DNA from: Plenodomus lindquistii
Lineage: Eukaryota; Ascomycota; Dothideomycetes; Pleosporales; Leptosphaeriaceae
NCBI GenBank assembly: GCA_025504975.1
Contig: JANUWI010000012.1
Span: 248,001 to 312,000, forward strand
Direction of reading: 5' to 3'
DNA length: 64,000 nucleotides
Position numbers and translations under genes: made by a program. The notes below the pieces were generated by a model. The model was not told where the DNA came from and did no database searches. It saw only the letters and a program-made list of their open reading frames with translations. How positions within the stretch are numbered: the first letter of the stretch is position 1; each line of letters begins with the position of its first letter. This document shows positions 48,944 to 58,448 of the stretch, piece by piece.

Positions 48944-51298
48944 TTTGACTGATGTCTTGCAGAATGAGGGATTGGCAGTAGGGTTGATATAAAGGTATGA
49001 AGTAAGCGACTGTCAAGGACAGCATGGACTGCAAGAGGAATGGAGCCTGAACCAAACCCAGCAGCGAGAAGTGATTAACGGCTAGGCCCTACACCGGTTT
49101 GAAGCGAGAACCTGCCAGCGAAGACGATGCGGACAGGGGTGAAGATACGAAGATATGGAAGGATTGAAGAGCGGGCCATGGGAAAATATATCAGAATGCC
49201 GCAACTGACGGTGCTCTAGACTGCTCCGTGGTCAACATTAACAAGGGTTCAGTAACAAGATTCGTGACATGCACGGCGATGCACCTCTGCTTCACACTAT
49301 CGATTCCCTCGCGTCGACCAATCTACTCCCAAGACATTACTCTTCTCAGCAAGAAGACGGAATCTTCTACCTTAATCGAGATCAATACGTCTGTTGTTAG
49401 GTAGCTAGCCAGAGATCCCATGTGCCCGGCGCTTCGAGATCTTCTTGCGCGTGCTTGGGCTTCAACAAATCTATTGATATCCTGCACTGCAACCCTAGTC
49501 GCTATTCCCTTTAGAGAGTCCCGTCCGGCAGTGTAAACTCCCTGCAAACGAGCAAGGCGCGGATTGGATACCTCTACAATCACCTTTGTCTTTGTATTCG
49601 CCGCGCTAGTCACTGAGATCATCTACCTCAATCTAAATCCAATTGTATCCCGCTCGCTTTCATGGAGAATGCTTAGCTTTGTCCTAGAAAACCTTGAATC
49701 ATTTCAACTCACAGGCTATCGATTTGACATTTGAAGTCACATACCATGGTCGAAACTCTTTGGGTCGGACATCTGACGCTAAGCACCGGACTGAGTGATA
49801 CACTTCGATGCACACGAGATTGTGACAGCGATACGCTCGAGTTCTGACATAGCCCCTGTCCATTTGACCCGGAGGTTCAAGCGAGGTTCGTTTGTGACTT
49901 TCCATGTCGCGCTGTTGGATATCCAATACCTCCCACACTAAGGCAAGCTAAACTCTGCTCCTACCTACAACCTGGCCCGCAGATCCAGAAACCAGGGTGT
50001 TGCCATGCCCGACACAAACGACAGCCGACACCGAAGTCCTTATCGTGACGGTCTCGTCGTCTAGCCTTTGAGGCACAGTTCGTATTTCCTCTTCAGGGTA
50101 GCAGCGCACTAAAGCTGGCATCGTGTTGAATGACACTTTTGACATTCCCGGTACTTATCCCTGGAGCCCCCACGCTGCCATCCAACAGAAATTGTCTCGT
50201 ACCGTAAGACTTAGGATTCGCCTGGATAAAAGTTGCACGTCTGTTTCAGATGCATGAGGATTTAGCCAGATGTTCCTTGACGCATGTTTTGGTGCTAGCG
50301 CTTGGCCGATGCAGCCGAGCGCAAGGCTAAATACCGCCACAGCGCTGACCTTACACTTTAACTCGAAAAGCCTGTACGTGACTCTTGACAGGACCGAGTT
50401 TCTTTGGGGCCGTTTGGGGCTTAACAACTTCATCTCAAAACGTTTGTGGCATCGCCGAACATGCGACATTGCGGCGGGAATGGCGTCTTCTCGAACCACC
50501 GACTTCAGAGGTCAAGGTCAGTGAGTATGGCAGAGCATTCGCCTGGCAACCGAGGCACCTGTCCACCACCGCAAAAGGATGCGTGGGTGAACAAGGTTAA
50601 GTATCGAAAATCCTGCGTCTCTTTTAGGAACGTTGCAAGATATGTAGATACCAACCTGCAGGTGGCAAGCAGCTCTAAGAGGCTAAAGACAAACCGTAAA
50701 CCTGGATCCCCGGACCCAATCATAGTAACGATGCGAATCGCGCGGTCAAAGTGGATCGGCCGGGCACTGTGTTATAGGTCGATCCTTCGACACCCTCCGT
50801 GGGGCTTATTGCATCTCTCGCATTACCAAACAACACACCGTTCCGCCCCCAAACGTTGATGGCGTTCAGTGGCTGGACGATGATTGCGAGGCTGTTCCAC
50901 GCAAAAGCCTTATCATGGCGATCCCGTACCTGCATCTACTAACACCACACGATACTACACTTGACGCCAAGGTGTACTATTTGCGGATTCTGCAGTGACT
51001 GGGTTGAGCCCTGGTGCACGCAGCAATCCAGATTGTCAGAACACGACGACCGCGCTGTCGGGCTTGTCACTTTCAACAATGATAGGCAGCTGTCTGACAA
51101 TGCTCGTAGCATAGCCGAACGAGAAAGCTATTGAATTCTCGAACTTGGTGGCTTGTTTGACAGGGGTCGATTATCTCTCAACAACAGCACAGCACTTTCC
51201 AGGTTCCTTTTCGTAAATATCACGTACAGCAACAGGTTGCCTTTGAAGCGTTTGATCGTATACCCTCTCAAGTTGTTTCTTCTTTGTTTGACTGCAGC
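48944..51298. other. Divergent promoter region between the GT2 and GH16 genes
   Basis: About 2.3 kb between two oppositely oriented starts. On the minus strand, four open frames follow one another (50155-50499, 49948-50145, 49699-49938, 49323-49622), but no splice pattern joining them was convincing and none has a domain. They may be chance or a decayed gene. Confidence 0.45.
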
Positions 51299-53001
51299 AT
51301 GTCATCTTCTCAGTTCATCTCAAATACACAGATGGAGTCTGAATTCAATCCCGGTCTTTCACATAGAGTACGATCGGATGCATCCTTACCTGGAAACTTC
51401 ACACCACGGCAACCTTCGTCGTTGTCTAGAAGCGCTGGGATGCCCGGAGATAACGTGAGGATGGACAATCGCATTCGACGGCAATTCAAGAGCTACAGAT
51501 TGCGCGGAGAGTGAGTCACCAACCGCCGCCTCTACTTATCATGTAAGTCTAGCTAACTAGGCTCCAAGTTATGCACAGCCATGGGCCGGAGATCCCAGAA
51601 TGAAGAGAACCAAGGTTGGTAACTGGATCGTCTTTGGCTTTATCATGGTTGGGATATGTATCAGCGGATACATTGTGTACACTGGTGCTGCTGATGCAAA
51701 GATGCCGGACGTAAGTCACTCTGGTAATATTGCAAGGCTCGCACTGACACTTACAGCAATGCCTCATCATGGATGACAACTTCGAAACGATTGACAGTAA
51801 CAACTGGGGTTACGAAATCCAAGTAAATCACATTCATTCCTTTTTTGTGATCACGTCATTAACCGTTTTGCGCAGACTGGCGGTTATGGCAACGGAGAGT
51901 TTGATTGGACGACAGACGACTCCAAGAACAGTTTCGTTGACCAAGAGGGCTTGCACATTGTGCCAACTCTGACGACTGAATCCACCGGGATCACCGAGGG
52001 TCAATTGCTGAATGGATATACGCTCAATATCACCAGTGCGCAAGGCGACGGTTCGTGTACCTCAACCGATTACAAGGCTTGTGGAGTCCGCTCCAATGCC
52101 ACAACAGGGACTATAATTCCCCCTGTAAGATCGGCCAGGATGACGACTAAGGGCAAAAAGTCCATCAAGTACGGTCGCATTGAAGTAGTTGCCAGAACAG
52201 CGAAGGGCAGTTGGTTGTGGCCAGCGATTTGTATGCGACACGCTCTAGATACTACATATGCTCCAAATACTAATGACGCTCAGGGATGATGCCTGAAGAC
52301 TCCGTTTACGGTGACTGGCCCGCGAGTGGAGAGATAGACATCGCTGAGTTTCGTGTATGCGACCCTCTTGCGAACCTATGCTCCAAATACTAACGACACA
52401 AGGGCAACTCATATTCATATCCCGAAGGAAGGGATTTCGTTTCATCAACGCTACATTGGGGCCCCGATTATCTCCATGATGCGTACATCAAGACACACCA
52501 AACCGCTTTTCTACGTCGCACAGACTTTGCTTCAAGCTTCCATACCTTTGGTTTCGAATGGACCGAAAATTACATCTTTATGTATCTGGACGGCAGACTG
52601 AAGCAAATTATGTATACCAAGTACTCTGACAAAAACAGGCTATGGAAGAAGGGTGGTTTTGCCAGCTTGACCACAAGTAATGGCACGCTGTACGAAGATC
52701 CCTGGAAGAACGGCGGCGCCAACGCGCCGTTTGATCAGAAGTTTTACCTCATCCTCAATGTTGCTGTCGGTGCGCAGAATGGATGGTTCTGGGATGGCGA
52801 GGGCAAGCCATGGGTTGATGGCAGCGATTTTGCGGCCCGAGACTTTTGGAATGGTACGTCGCACACTTGCACAACACTGCGTCTCGCTCAATGCTAATTT
52901 TCTTTGCAGCAAGAGATGACTGGCTGCCAACCTGGGGAGAGGGCGTCGCGCGTGGTATGACTGTCAAGTCTGTCAAGATGTGGCAAGCAGGGAAGTGCTA
53001 G
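51299..53001 (+). CDS. Membrane-anchored GH16 beta-glucanase
   Basis: Predicted endo-beta-1,3(4)-glucanase or transglycosylase at the cell surface. Seven exons: 51299-51510, 51569-51710, 51757-51822, 51876-52230, 52284-52354, 52403-52853, 52910-53001; introns 46-58 nt; product 462 residues. Type II topology: a cytosolic tail of about 90 residues, a membrane helix (about 91-113, NWIVFGFIMVGICISGYIVY), then the GH16 domain. The catalytic motif is SGEIDIAEF, with Glu275 as nucleophile, Asp277 and Glu280 as acid/base, all intact. Supporting blocks are SWLWPAIWMMPED before it and STLHWGP, FHTFGFEWTENYIFMYLDG, DQKFYLILNVAVG and WFWDGEGKPW after it. The single-residue W at exon 4/5 and the FR/GNS junction fit the family exactly. 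Introns 4 and 5 are strikingly alike. Divergent with the GT2 synthase, which suggests they act on the same polymer. Confidence 0.92.
52231..52402 (+). repeat. Pair of near-identical neighbouring introns in the GH16 gene
   Basis: Intron 4 (52231-52283) and intron 5 (52355-52402) both start GTATGCGAC and both contain tatgctccaaatactaa followed by a Y-GAC stretch and the acceptor. The exon between them is only 71 nt. Other introns in the window do not share this sequence. Confidence 0.85.
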
Positions 53002-54235
53002 ATCGCCGCTACATCTTCACCTCGTTTCCAACAATTTTCAACTTCATCAATGGGCGAGTAACAAGTCAAGATCCTGGCGTTGGATAGATCGTAGACCAGG
53101 TACAGGACGGTTCGGCGCAATGATTTCAGTACCGGCATAGTACACAAGGGACGTTATCTTAGAATAGTCTACAATTGCAATTACAACTGTTCCCAGTATA
53201 CAAGTGCAACCAAGATGTTTTCGACCTGAAACAAGTATGTATCCTTGCTATCGGGCTATTCTAAGGACTGCATCGTGGCAAAAGATAAGCATGCGGCTCG
53301 GCTGCGATCCCCGTTGAGTAAACGTTATCTCCACAGCATCCCGTGACAGGCATGTTGACGGAGCAGTCCAACAACACGGCAACTTCGATAAGTCCTTGCA
53401 TGGTAAGATGAATCAACGCACAACTCCAAAAACCTGAAAGTGCCATAGTAGCGCGACGATATCCCCACTTGCTGACGGCGCCTAAATTACTAGCCGTCTC
53501 AAACCTCACTCCTGAGTCAGTCTATGACACTTGGATCTGCCCTTCCTGGCATGGCGGTAGCATTGCAGTAGCTGCGTTTCAATCAGCCCTGCAATCGCGC
53601 TCCTGGAGAGTGAGCGACAACTCACTGGTGGATACGACGTGCATCCTCAGAGCATGTCCCGAGATCAATTACATGTGATGCGCTAGATCCATTGCACAAG
53701 GTCTTCCAATCTAGGCCACTTCCCACAATGAGAATAGCTCTTTCGCGCAAGCCGATGTTCTTCAACTCTTAGATTACAATCAGAGCTCCAAAGCATGTCA
53801 AACGATCTAACCCGCATAGCAGGGGTGGATTGGAGATCGATATGCCCGACCACATTCAGTGCATCTCCTCGACACTAGACACGCAAGTATGCACTCATTG
53901 TTGCTTCTTAGTACAACTATAGCATAGGAGCGGCCTTGCAACAGAAACTGCCCAGTCGACAACATGTCTCACAGAATCAAGTACATCCGATTCCCCATAT
54001 TCTTATTGCAAAGTCTGGTAGATTGATCTTCGTACCGCGCTAGGCTTCGAAAAATGTAGAGGGAAATACTTTAGTCGACGGGTTGAACAAGGGTTGAAAC
54101 TAGAGTTGCCTCATTGTGGACGCTGACGCCGCAGTGACGCGGCAATCTCGGTGCAGGGAAACTTACCAAAATGATATAGGGCCCTTGAATAGATAGCAGA
54201 TACGAAAATGTGAGCACTCATATGCCCTGACTAGT
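53002..54235. other. Intergenic downstream of the GH16 gene
   Basis: About 1.2 kb with no supported gene. Confidence 0.5.
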
Positions 54236-54848
54236 ATGGACTCTACCAAGGTGAGGTCGTTGATCGTCGCAAACGTTCTGTGGTCCCAGGGCCTTTGGCG
54301 CCGCGAGCAAGGTTCACTACAAATCCGTAGACTCTCCTGTCATAGGTCCAAGTCCAATGGTGTGAAGCAAGCAGAGTACAAACAAATTGTTTCCAGCAAG
54401 AGCAACTTGAGACCCGACGAGACAAGATGCCGTTTTCTTGATTATCTCAACGCCGATCCTGGTTCCTCTCACATGTGTAGAAGCCTCGCCACATGGAAGA
54501 CTAGGTACTCTTTTCCAGTCTCCAATTCACAAGCTAACAAAATCCACGAAGACTTCAAGTTCAACTTCGAAATCGAATCAAAGATGCTGTGTCAGTCGTT
54601 GTCCTTTGGTATAACAAAGTCTACTCCTTCCACTTCATATCCACCTAGAGTGAGGAGGATACAAGGTAAGCTCTTGCTGGTGATGTAGAGGGCTAGGAGG
54701 ATGCATATGCTGATGATATGTAGGACTTGGAGAACGCTTTTACTGGCGACGTGGAGGGCTTCAGTGCAGCATGACGATGGCCATACTCGCGCTCGAGGTA
54801 GCCGCGCCACCCATAGCCGCGTTGATCACGTCAATCATGTCAATCTAG
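54236..54848 (+). CDS. Hypothetical small protein (possible two-exon gene)
   Basis: I do not recognise this. An ATG frame at 54236 is open for about 143 codons and reaches a GTAAGC donor at 54666. An intron of 58 nt (branch-like TGCTGAT, acceptor ATGTAG at 54723) would join it in phase to 54724-54848, giving 184 residues. The predicted C-terminus is hydrophobic (MTMAILALEVAAPPIAALI). The rest is basic and Ser-rich, without a signal peptide or motif. The intron and the exon after it share similar words (gctggtgatgtagagggc / actggcgacgtggagggc), which may point to a small local duplication. It could equally be chance open sequence in a gene-poor stretch. Confidence 0.25.
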
Positions 54849-55466
54849 AGAGAATGAGCGCGACTGATAAGAGTTATATTTAGATTGGATCCTGTACATA
54901 TTAGGTCACCGACCTCAAAATGTTAGCCAATGCAATTGGCACAGCACACCGAGGTGCCAACAACTGTACAATGAGCTTGTCTGGCGTACTTTTAGTATGA
55001 TACGGTGAATACAGTAGCACTGTCGTACCCGTACTAGTCTACTTACACGTTCCGGAAGCATACATACAATACTGGTCAAGGAAAGGGTGCAAGAGCAGTA
55101 AGCATATAGGAGCCCCTTCGAGGAGTGTGACTAATTAGATTACGAAAAGAGAGGCTTCAAAGTAGGAAGATCGAGCTGGACTTGGAGCAATAGGATCAAG
55201 GGAAGAGGCATGCAGTCTTAAAGGAGAATGGGTGAACCCTAAGTTGCTAAAGTTGAACGTCAGCGAACTTGCTGACTATGCGAGAACAATTCCGTAATTC
55301 CATTGTCTGCTGCCACGACATACCCGACACCAACGACTGTGGAAACAAATGCTAATTCATGCCGGATTCCAGAGCCCTTCTCAATATGTGAAAGCTTGTG
55401 CGACTGAAACCAATACTCCACCACAAAACGGGCGGACCCAGAAGCAAGAAACGATGCACATCAGAC

Positions 55467-55691
55467 TCAAGTCAGATGGGCCTCACCGTCGCCCGTGCCT
55501 ATGCCCATGGCCATACCTGCAGATCCGGCGGGAGGGACCGCAGTAGATGCCGGTGCGGAGTCGTCCTGGTCGCTGTCATCATCATCATCATCATCATCAT
55601 CATCGGAAATGACGATTGGGTCCAGCTTGGAATTGGATGAGCGGGCTCTGGCGGTTTCTCGCGATTTGTAGGAGCTGAGCCAGTTGAGCAT
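55467..55691 (-). CDS. Small acidic protein with poly-Asp run (hypothetical)
   Basis: A 74-codon frame starting MLNWLSSYKSRETARARSS, with a ten-residue Asp run made by a CAT/ATG triplet repeat, then an Ala/Ser/Gly-rich tail. A GTGAGG donor-like site near the end could extend it. No homologue recognised. The upstream 250 bases are C/A-rich like a fungal 5' UTR, which is the main support. It may be a small expressed gene or a chance frame over the repeat. Confidence 0.25.
   Translation of the reverse strand: MLNWLSSYKSRETARARSSNSKLDPIVISDDDDDDDDDDSDQDDSAPASTAVPPAGSAGMAMGIGTGDGEAHLT
55577..55603 (+). repeat. (CAT)9 trinucleotide repeat
   Basis: Nine CAT units. On the minus strand this reads as ATG/GAT/TGA depending on frame and gives poly-Asp in the possible small gene above. 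Confidence 0.9.
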
Positions 55692-56662
55692 GAATAGGCT
55701 GGACCTGGTGAGCTTGATGACCTTCTTGCGTGATCTAGTCTTGGATGCACGTGCAACGGCACAATAGCAGGCAAGCGGAGGTGAACGGACTTATCCGGAC
55801 GAGGTTGATCCAAAGATAGGCCAGAGTGTGTTGTTGATGGAAGAATAAGGCAGAAGCTAGTGTTTTGTTGAAGTGTGGAGCCTGGTGACAGTGACGAAGC
55901 GGAGCGTATCCGACTGATGTGCGAGTCCAAGAAGCGGTCAGAGTTTGTCGTCGATGAAGAGACAAACGGTAGAGTGGATTATAGATTGAAGAGTCTGGTA
56001 CAAAGGAGGACGAGAGGGCCTTATATGCGCGTCTGCGGTCTGTTGCGTACGTCAGCGGATTTGGGTTGTTTACCTGTGAATCATCGCGCCATACCAGATA
56101 GCGGTACCATGAGGCAAAATCTGTATATATGATTATAGCAACCACATGTCACGCCAACTCTCCGTGGTAACATCTGTCGTCGGCGCTCTGATGCGACATG
56201 ATATCTCACAAACCTCCCCTTGAAGATTTGAGCTTGCTAGGGTCACTGATACTGTAAACAACCACGCCACATAAGTTTTCAAGCCCGCCAGGCAATCACA
56301 TACACATGGATGCAACTACCTCGGCCTCTGCGCGCAAACCATGTCAGTCACTCTCTAGGAGCGGATAGAGTTGAGAGAGAAAAAGAGGATATATTTTTGT
56401 TGTTGGTTCTGGAATTCCAATTTCAAATTCCCTTGAGACTTCAGAAGTCCCGAGAATTGGAAATGGCATTCGAACCAACTCCCTCCATGATGCCATCGAA
56501 ACAGGAACAGTGGTAAATCGAAACATTTCCAGACACATTTTTGCATGTTGAAATTTCTTCTTCATTCGTAACTTGATACCTTGCTAAAGTTGAGTAGCAC
56601 TAGCAGCAACACCTCCCTCTCCCACCCCCTTCCCCATCTTACTCATTCATTTATGCATTCGT
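55692..56662. other. Intergenic upstream of the small acidic frame
   Basis: Nearly 1 kb. Overlapping minus-strand frames at 55499-56145 lack domains. No gene supported. Confidence 0.45.
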
Positions 56663-57799
56663 TTATTTCGACAAATCCTCTCCCCAAACCTGTTTTGCAA
56701 TCTCGACACTTAATCTAACCTTTGCCCACTGCTCCTCCTCACTCAACTCATTCCCCTCAGCCGTACTGCTAAACCCACACTGATGACTCACACACAGCTG
56801 ATCCAACCCCTTTGGCGCAATAGCAGCTGCCTCATTCAGCCTCTTCACAATCTCCTCTTTATCATCTAGCGTGTTCTTCTTGCTGCTCATAACACCCAGC
56901 ACAACGACCTTGTGCTCGGGGAGATGGCGCAGGGGGCTAAAGTCGCCAGATCGCGCGTCGTCGTACTCAAGGAAGTATGCGTCGACGTTGAGTTCTTTGA
57001 AGAGGACTTCTGCGACGGGCTCGTAGCCGCCGGATGCGAACCATTTGGAGCGGTAGTTGCCGCGGCAGAGGTGGATGCCGATTTTCATGTCGGCGGGGCG
57101 CTTGCTGATGGCTGCGTTGATGAGTTCGGCGTATTTGCGTGGGAGTGTGGAGAGGTCTTCGTTGCGTTCTTGTTCCGCGGCTTTGCGCATGTCGGGGTCG
57201 CAGAGGTAGGCGAGGTTTGTGTCGTCGAGTTGTACGAAGCGGCAGCCTGCTTCGTAGAGAGAGGCGAGTTCCTCTTGGTACACGCGTGCGAGGTCCGCGA
57301 AGAAGACGTCCAGGTCGGGGTAGGCGGAGATGTCGATGCTCGCGCGGCCGCCGCGGAAGTGCACCATTGTTGGGGAGGGGATGCAGACTTTTGTTGTGGC
57401 TTTACCGCCATTGTTTTTGATGGCTTGCTCGAGGAATTTGAAGTCCTCGACTTGAATGGCGTCGGGGTGGCCCAGTTTGCCCTTGACTACAAGGGTTGGC
57501 GGGCTGAAGCCGTCCTTGTGTCTGATGTTCCCGACCTGGCCCTTCTCTTCGATGCCAGCAAGATGCTTGAGGAAGTCGAGGTGGAAGTATGCGCGGCGGA
57601 ACTCGCCGTCGGTGATGGATTGGAGCCCATTCTCGATTTGCTTCTTTGCGACATCGTCAATGGCAGCATCTTCAATCTTGCGGAGGTCAGAAGCGCTGAT
57701 CTCGCCATTGGCGGCTTTGGTGCGGGCTTCGAGGACGTTCTTGGGGCGCAAGAAGGAGCCAACGTGGTCAGCTCTGTAGACACCGGTCGGGAGAGGCAT
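56663..57799 (-). CDS. MetE-C-terminal / UROD-like zinc methyltransferase-family protein
   Basis: Single-exon gene of 378 residues in the superfamily of cobalamin-independent methionine synthase (C-terminal barrel) and uroporphyrinogen decarboxylase, close in form to bacterial YxjG/YxjH proteins. It starts MPLPTGVYRADHVGSFLRP (the substrate-loop motif HVGS-LRP). It has ITDGEFRR, CIPSPTMVHF, RFVQLDDTNLAYL and the putative zinc ligands His and Cys in IGIHLCRGN, Glu in YFLEYDDARSGDF and Cys in VSHQCGFSS. The length is about half of a full MetE, with no N-terminal domain, so it is probably not the housekeeping methionine synthase. Its methyl donor and acceptor are unknown. A long antisense frame on the plus strand is a composition shadow. 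Confidence 0.92.
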   Translation of the reverse strand: MPLPTGVYRADHVGSFLRPKNVLEARTKAANGEISASDLRKIEDAAIDDVAKKQIENGLQSITDGEFRRAYFHLDFLKHLAGIEEKGQVGNIRHKDGFSPPTLVVKGKLGHPDAIQVEDFKFLEQAIKNNGGKATTKVCIPSPTMVHFRGGRASIDISAYPDLDVFFADLARVYQEELASLYEAGCRFVQLDDTNLAYLCDPDMRKAAEQERNEDLSTLPRKYAELINAAISKRPADMKIGIHLCRGNYRSKWFASGGYEPVAEVLFKELNVDAYFLEYDDARSGDFSPLRHLPEHKVVVLGVMSSKKNTLDDKEEIVKRLNEAAAIAPKGLDQLCVSHQCGFSSTAEGNELSEEEQWAKVRLSVEIAKQVWGEDLSK

Positions 57800-58448
57800 A
57801 GTTTTGGACTGTCACATTGTCAATGGATGTTGTTCGGTTTGCTCTCAGTGGGTCTTACTGTTGATGAAGTGCTATACGGGTATGGTGTGATAAGTCCAAT
57901 TGAAGAATGTGAAGACAGAACCCCACAAAGACTCGACAAGAAGAAAGGAGACAAGGAGCGACATGATCCGAAAATTTTAGACAATTCCTCAGCCTCTTCG
58001 CATCATCGCGAAGCTACTGGGACCTCATTCCGAAGCTACCCCACCGCGGCAGTTGTTAGAGGGGGGCTAAGACGGGGATCAGTAGCACCGAGGAAACGCC
58101 TGCGTCGGGCGTTGAACCCTCACAGGAAGCATGTCGACGTTTACGGGACGATTGTCCCTCTGGTGAAAACCTGTGTGAGCTTGAATGCTGCAGGCGTCGT
58201 GGTGACGGACAAATATGCTGGCAGGAATACTGGCAAAGCTCGTGGAGGGGTCAATTGACGATTGGCGGGGTAGGGACGTCGGTGGCACATCCCGGTCTAG
58301 ACCGACCCATATATGAGAGAAAAGAGCGTGGTTGATAACAACGGGGTATATTGCTGCATGCGAAGGGCAATGTTTCCTAATGAACACTGCTGTGTTTCAG
58401 AAACCTCTACAGATCTAACGTGATCAACAGGACGACACAGCACATACC
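57800..58448. other. Intergenic upstream of the MetE-like gene
   Basis: About 650 bases; promoter of the MetE-like gene and 3' region of the next gene, both minus strand. Nothing else seen. Confidence 0.55.

Noticed and set aside
56912..58258. 448-codon plus-strand frame
   Set aside because: It is the antisense of the MetE/UROD-like gene; composition is Val/Glu-rich without domains, while the minus strand carries full family motifs.
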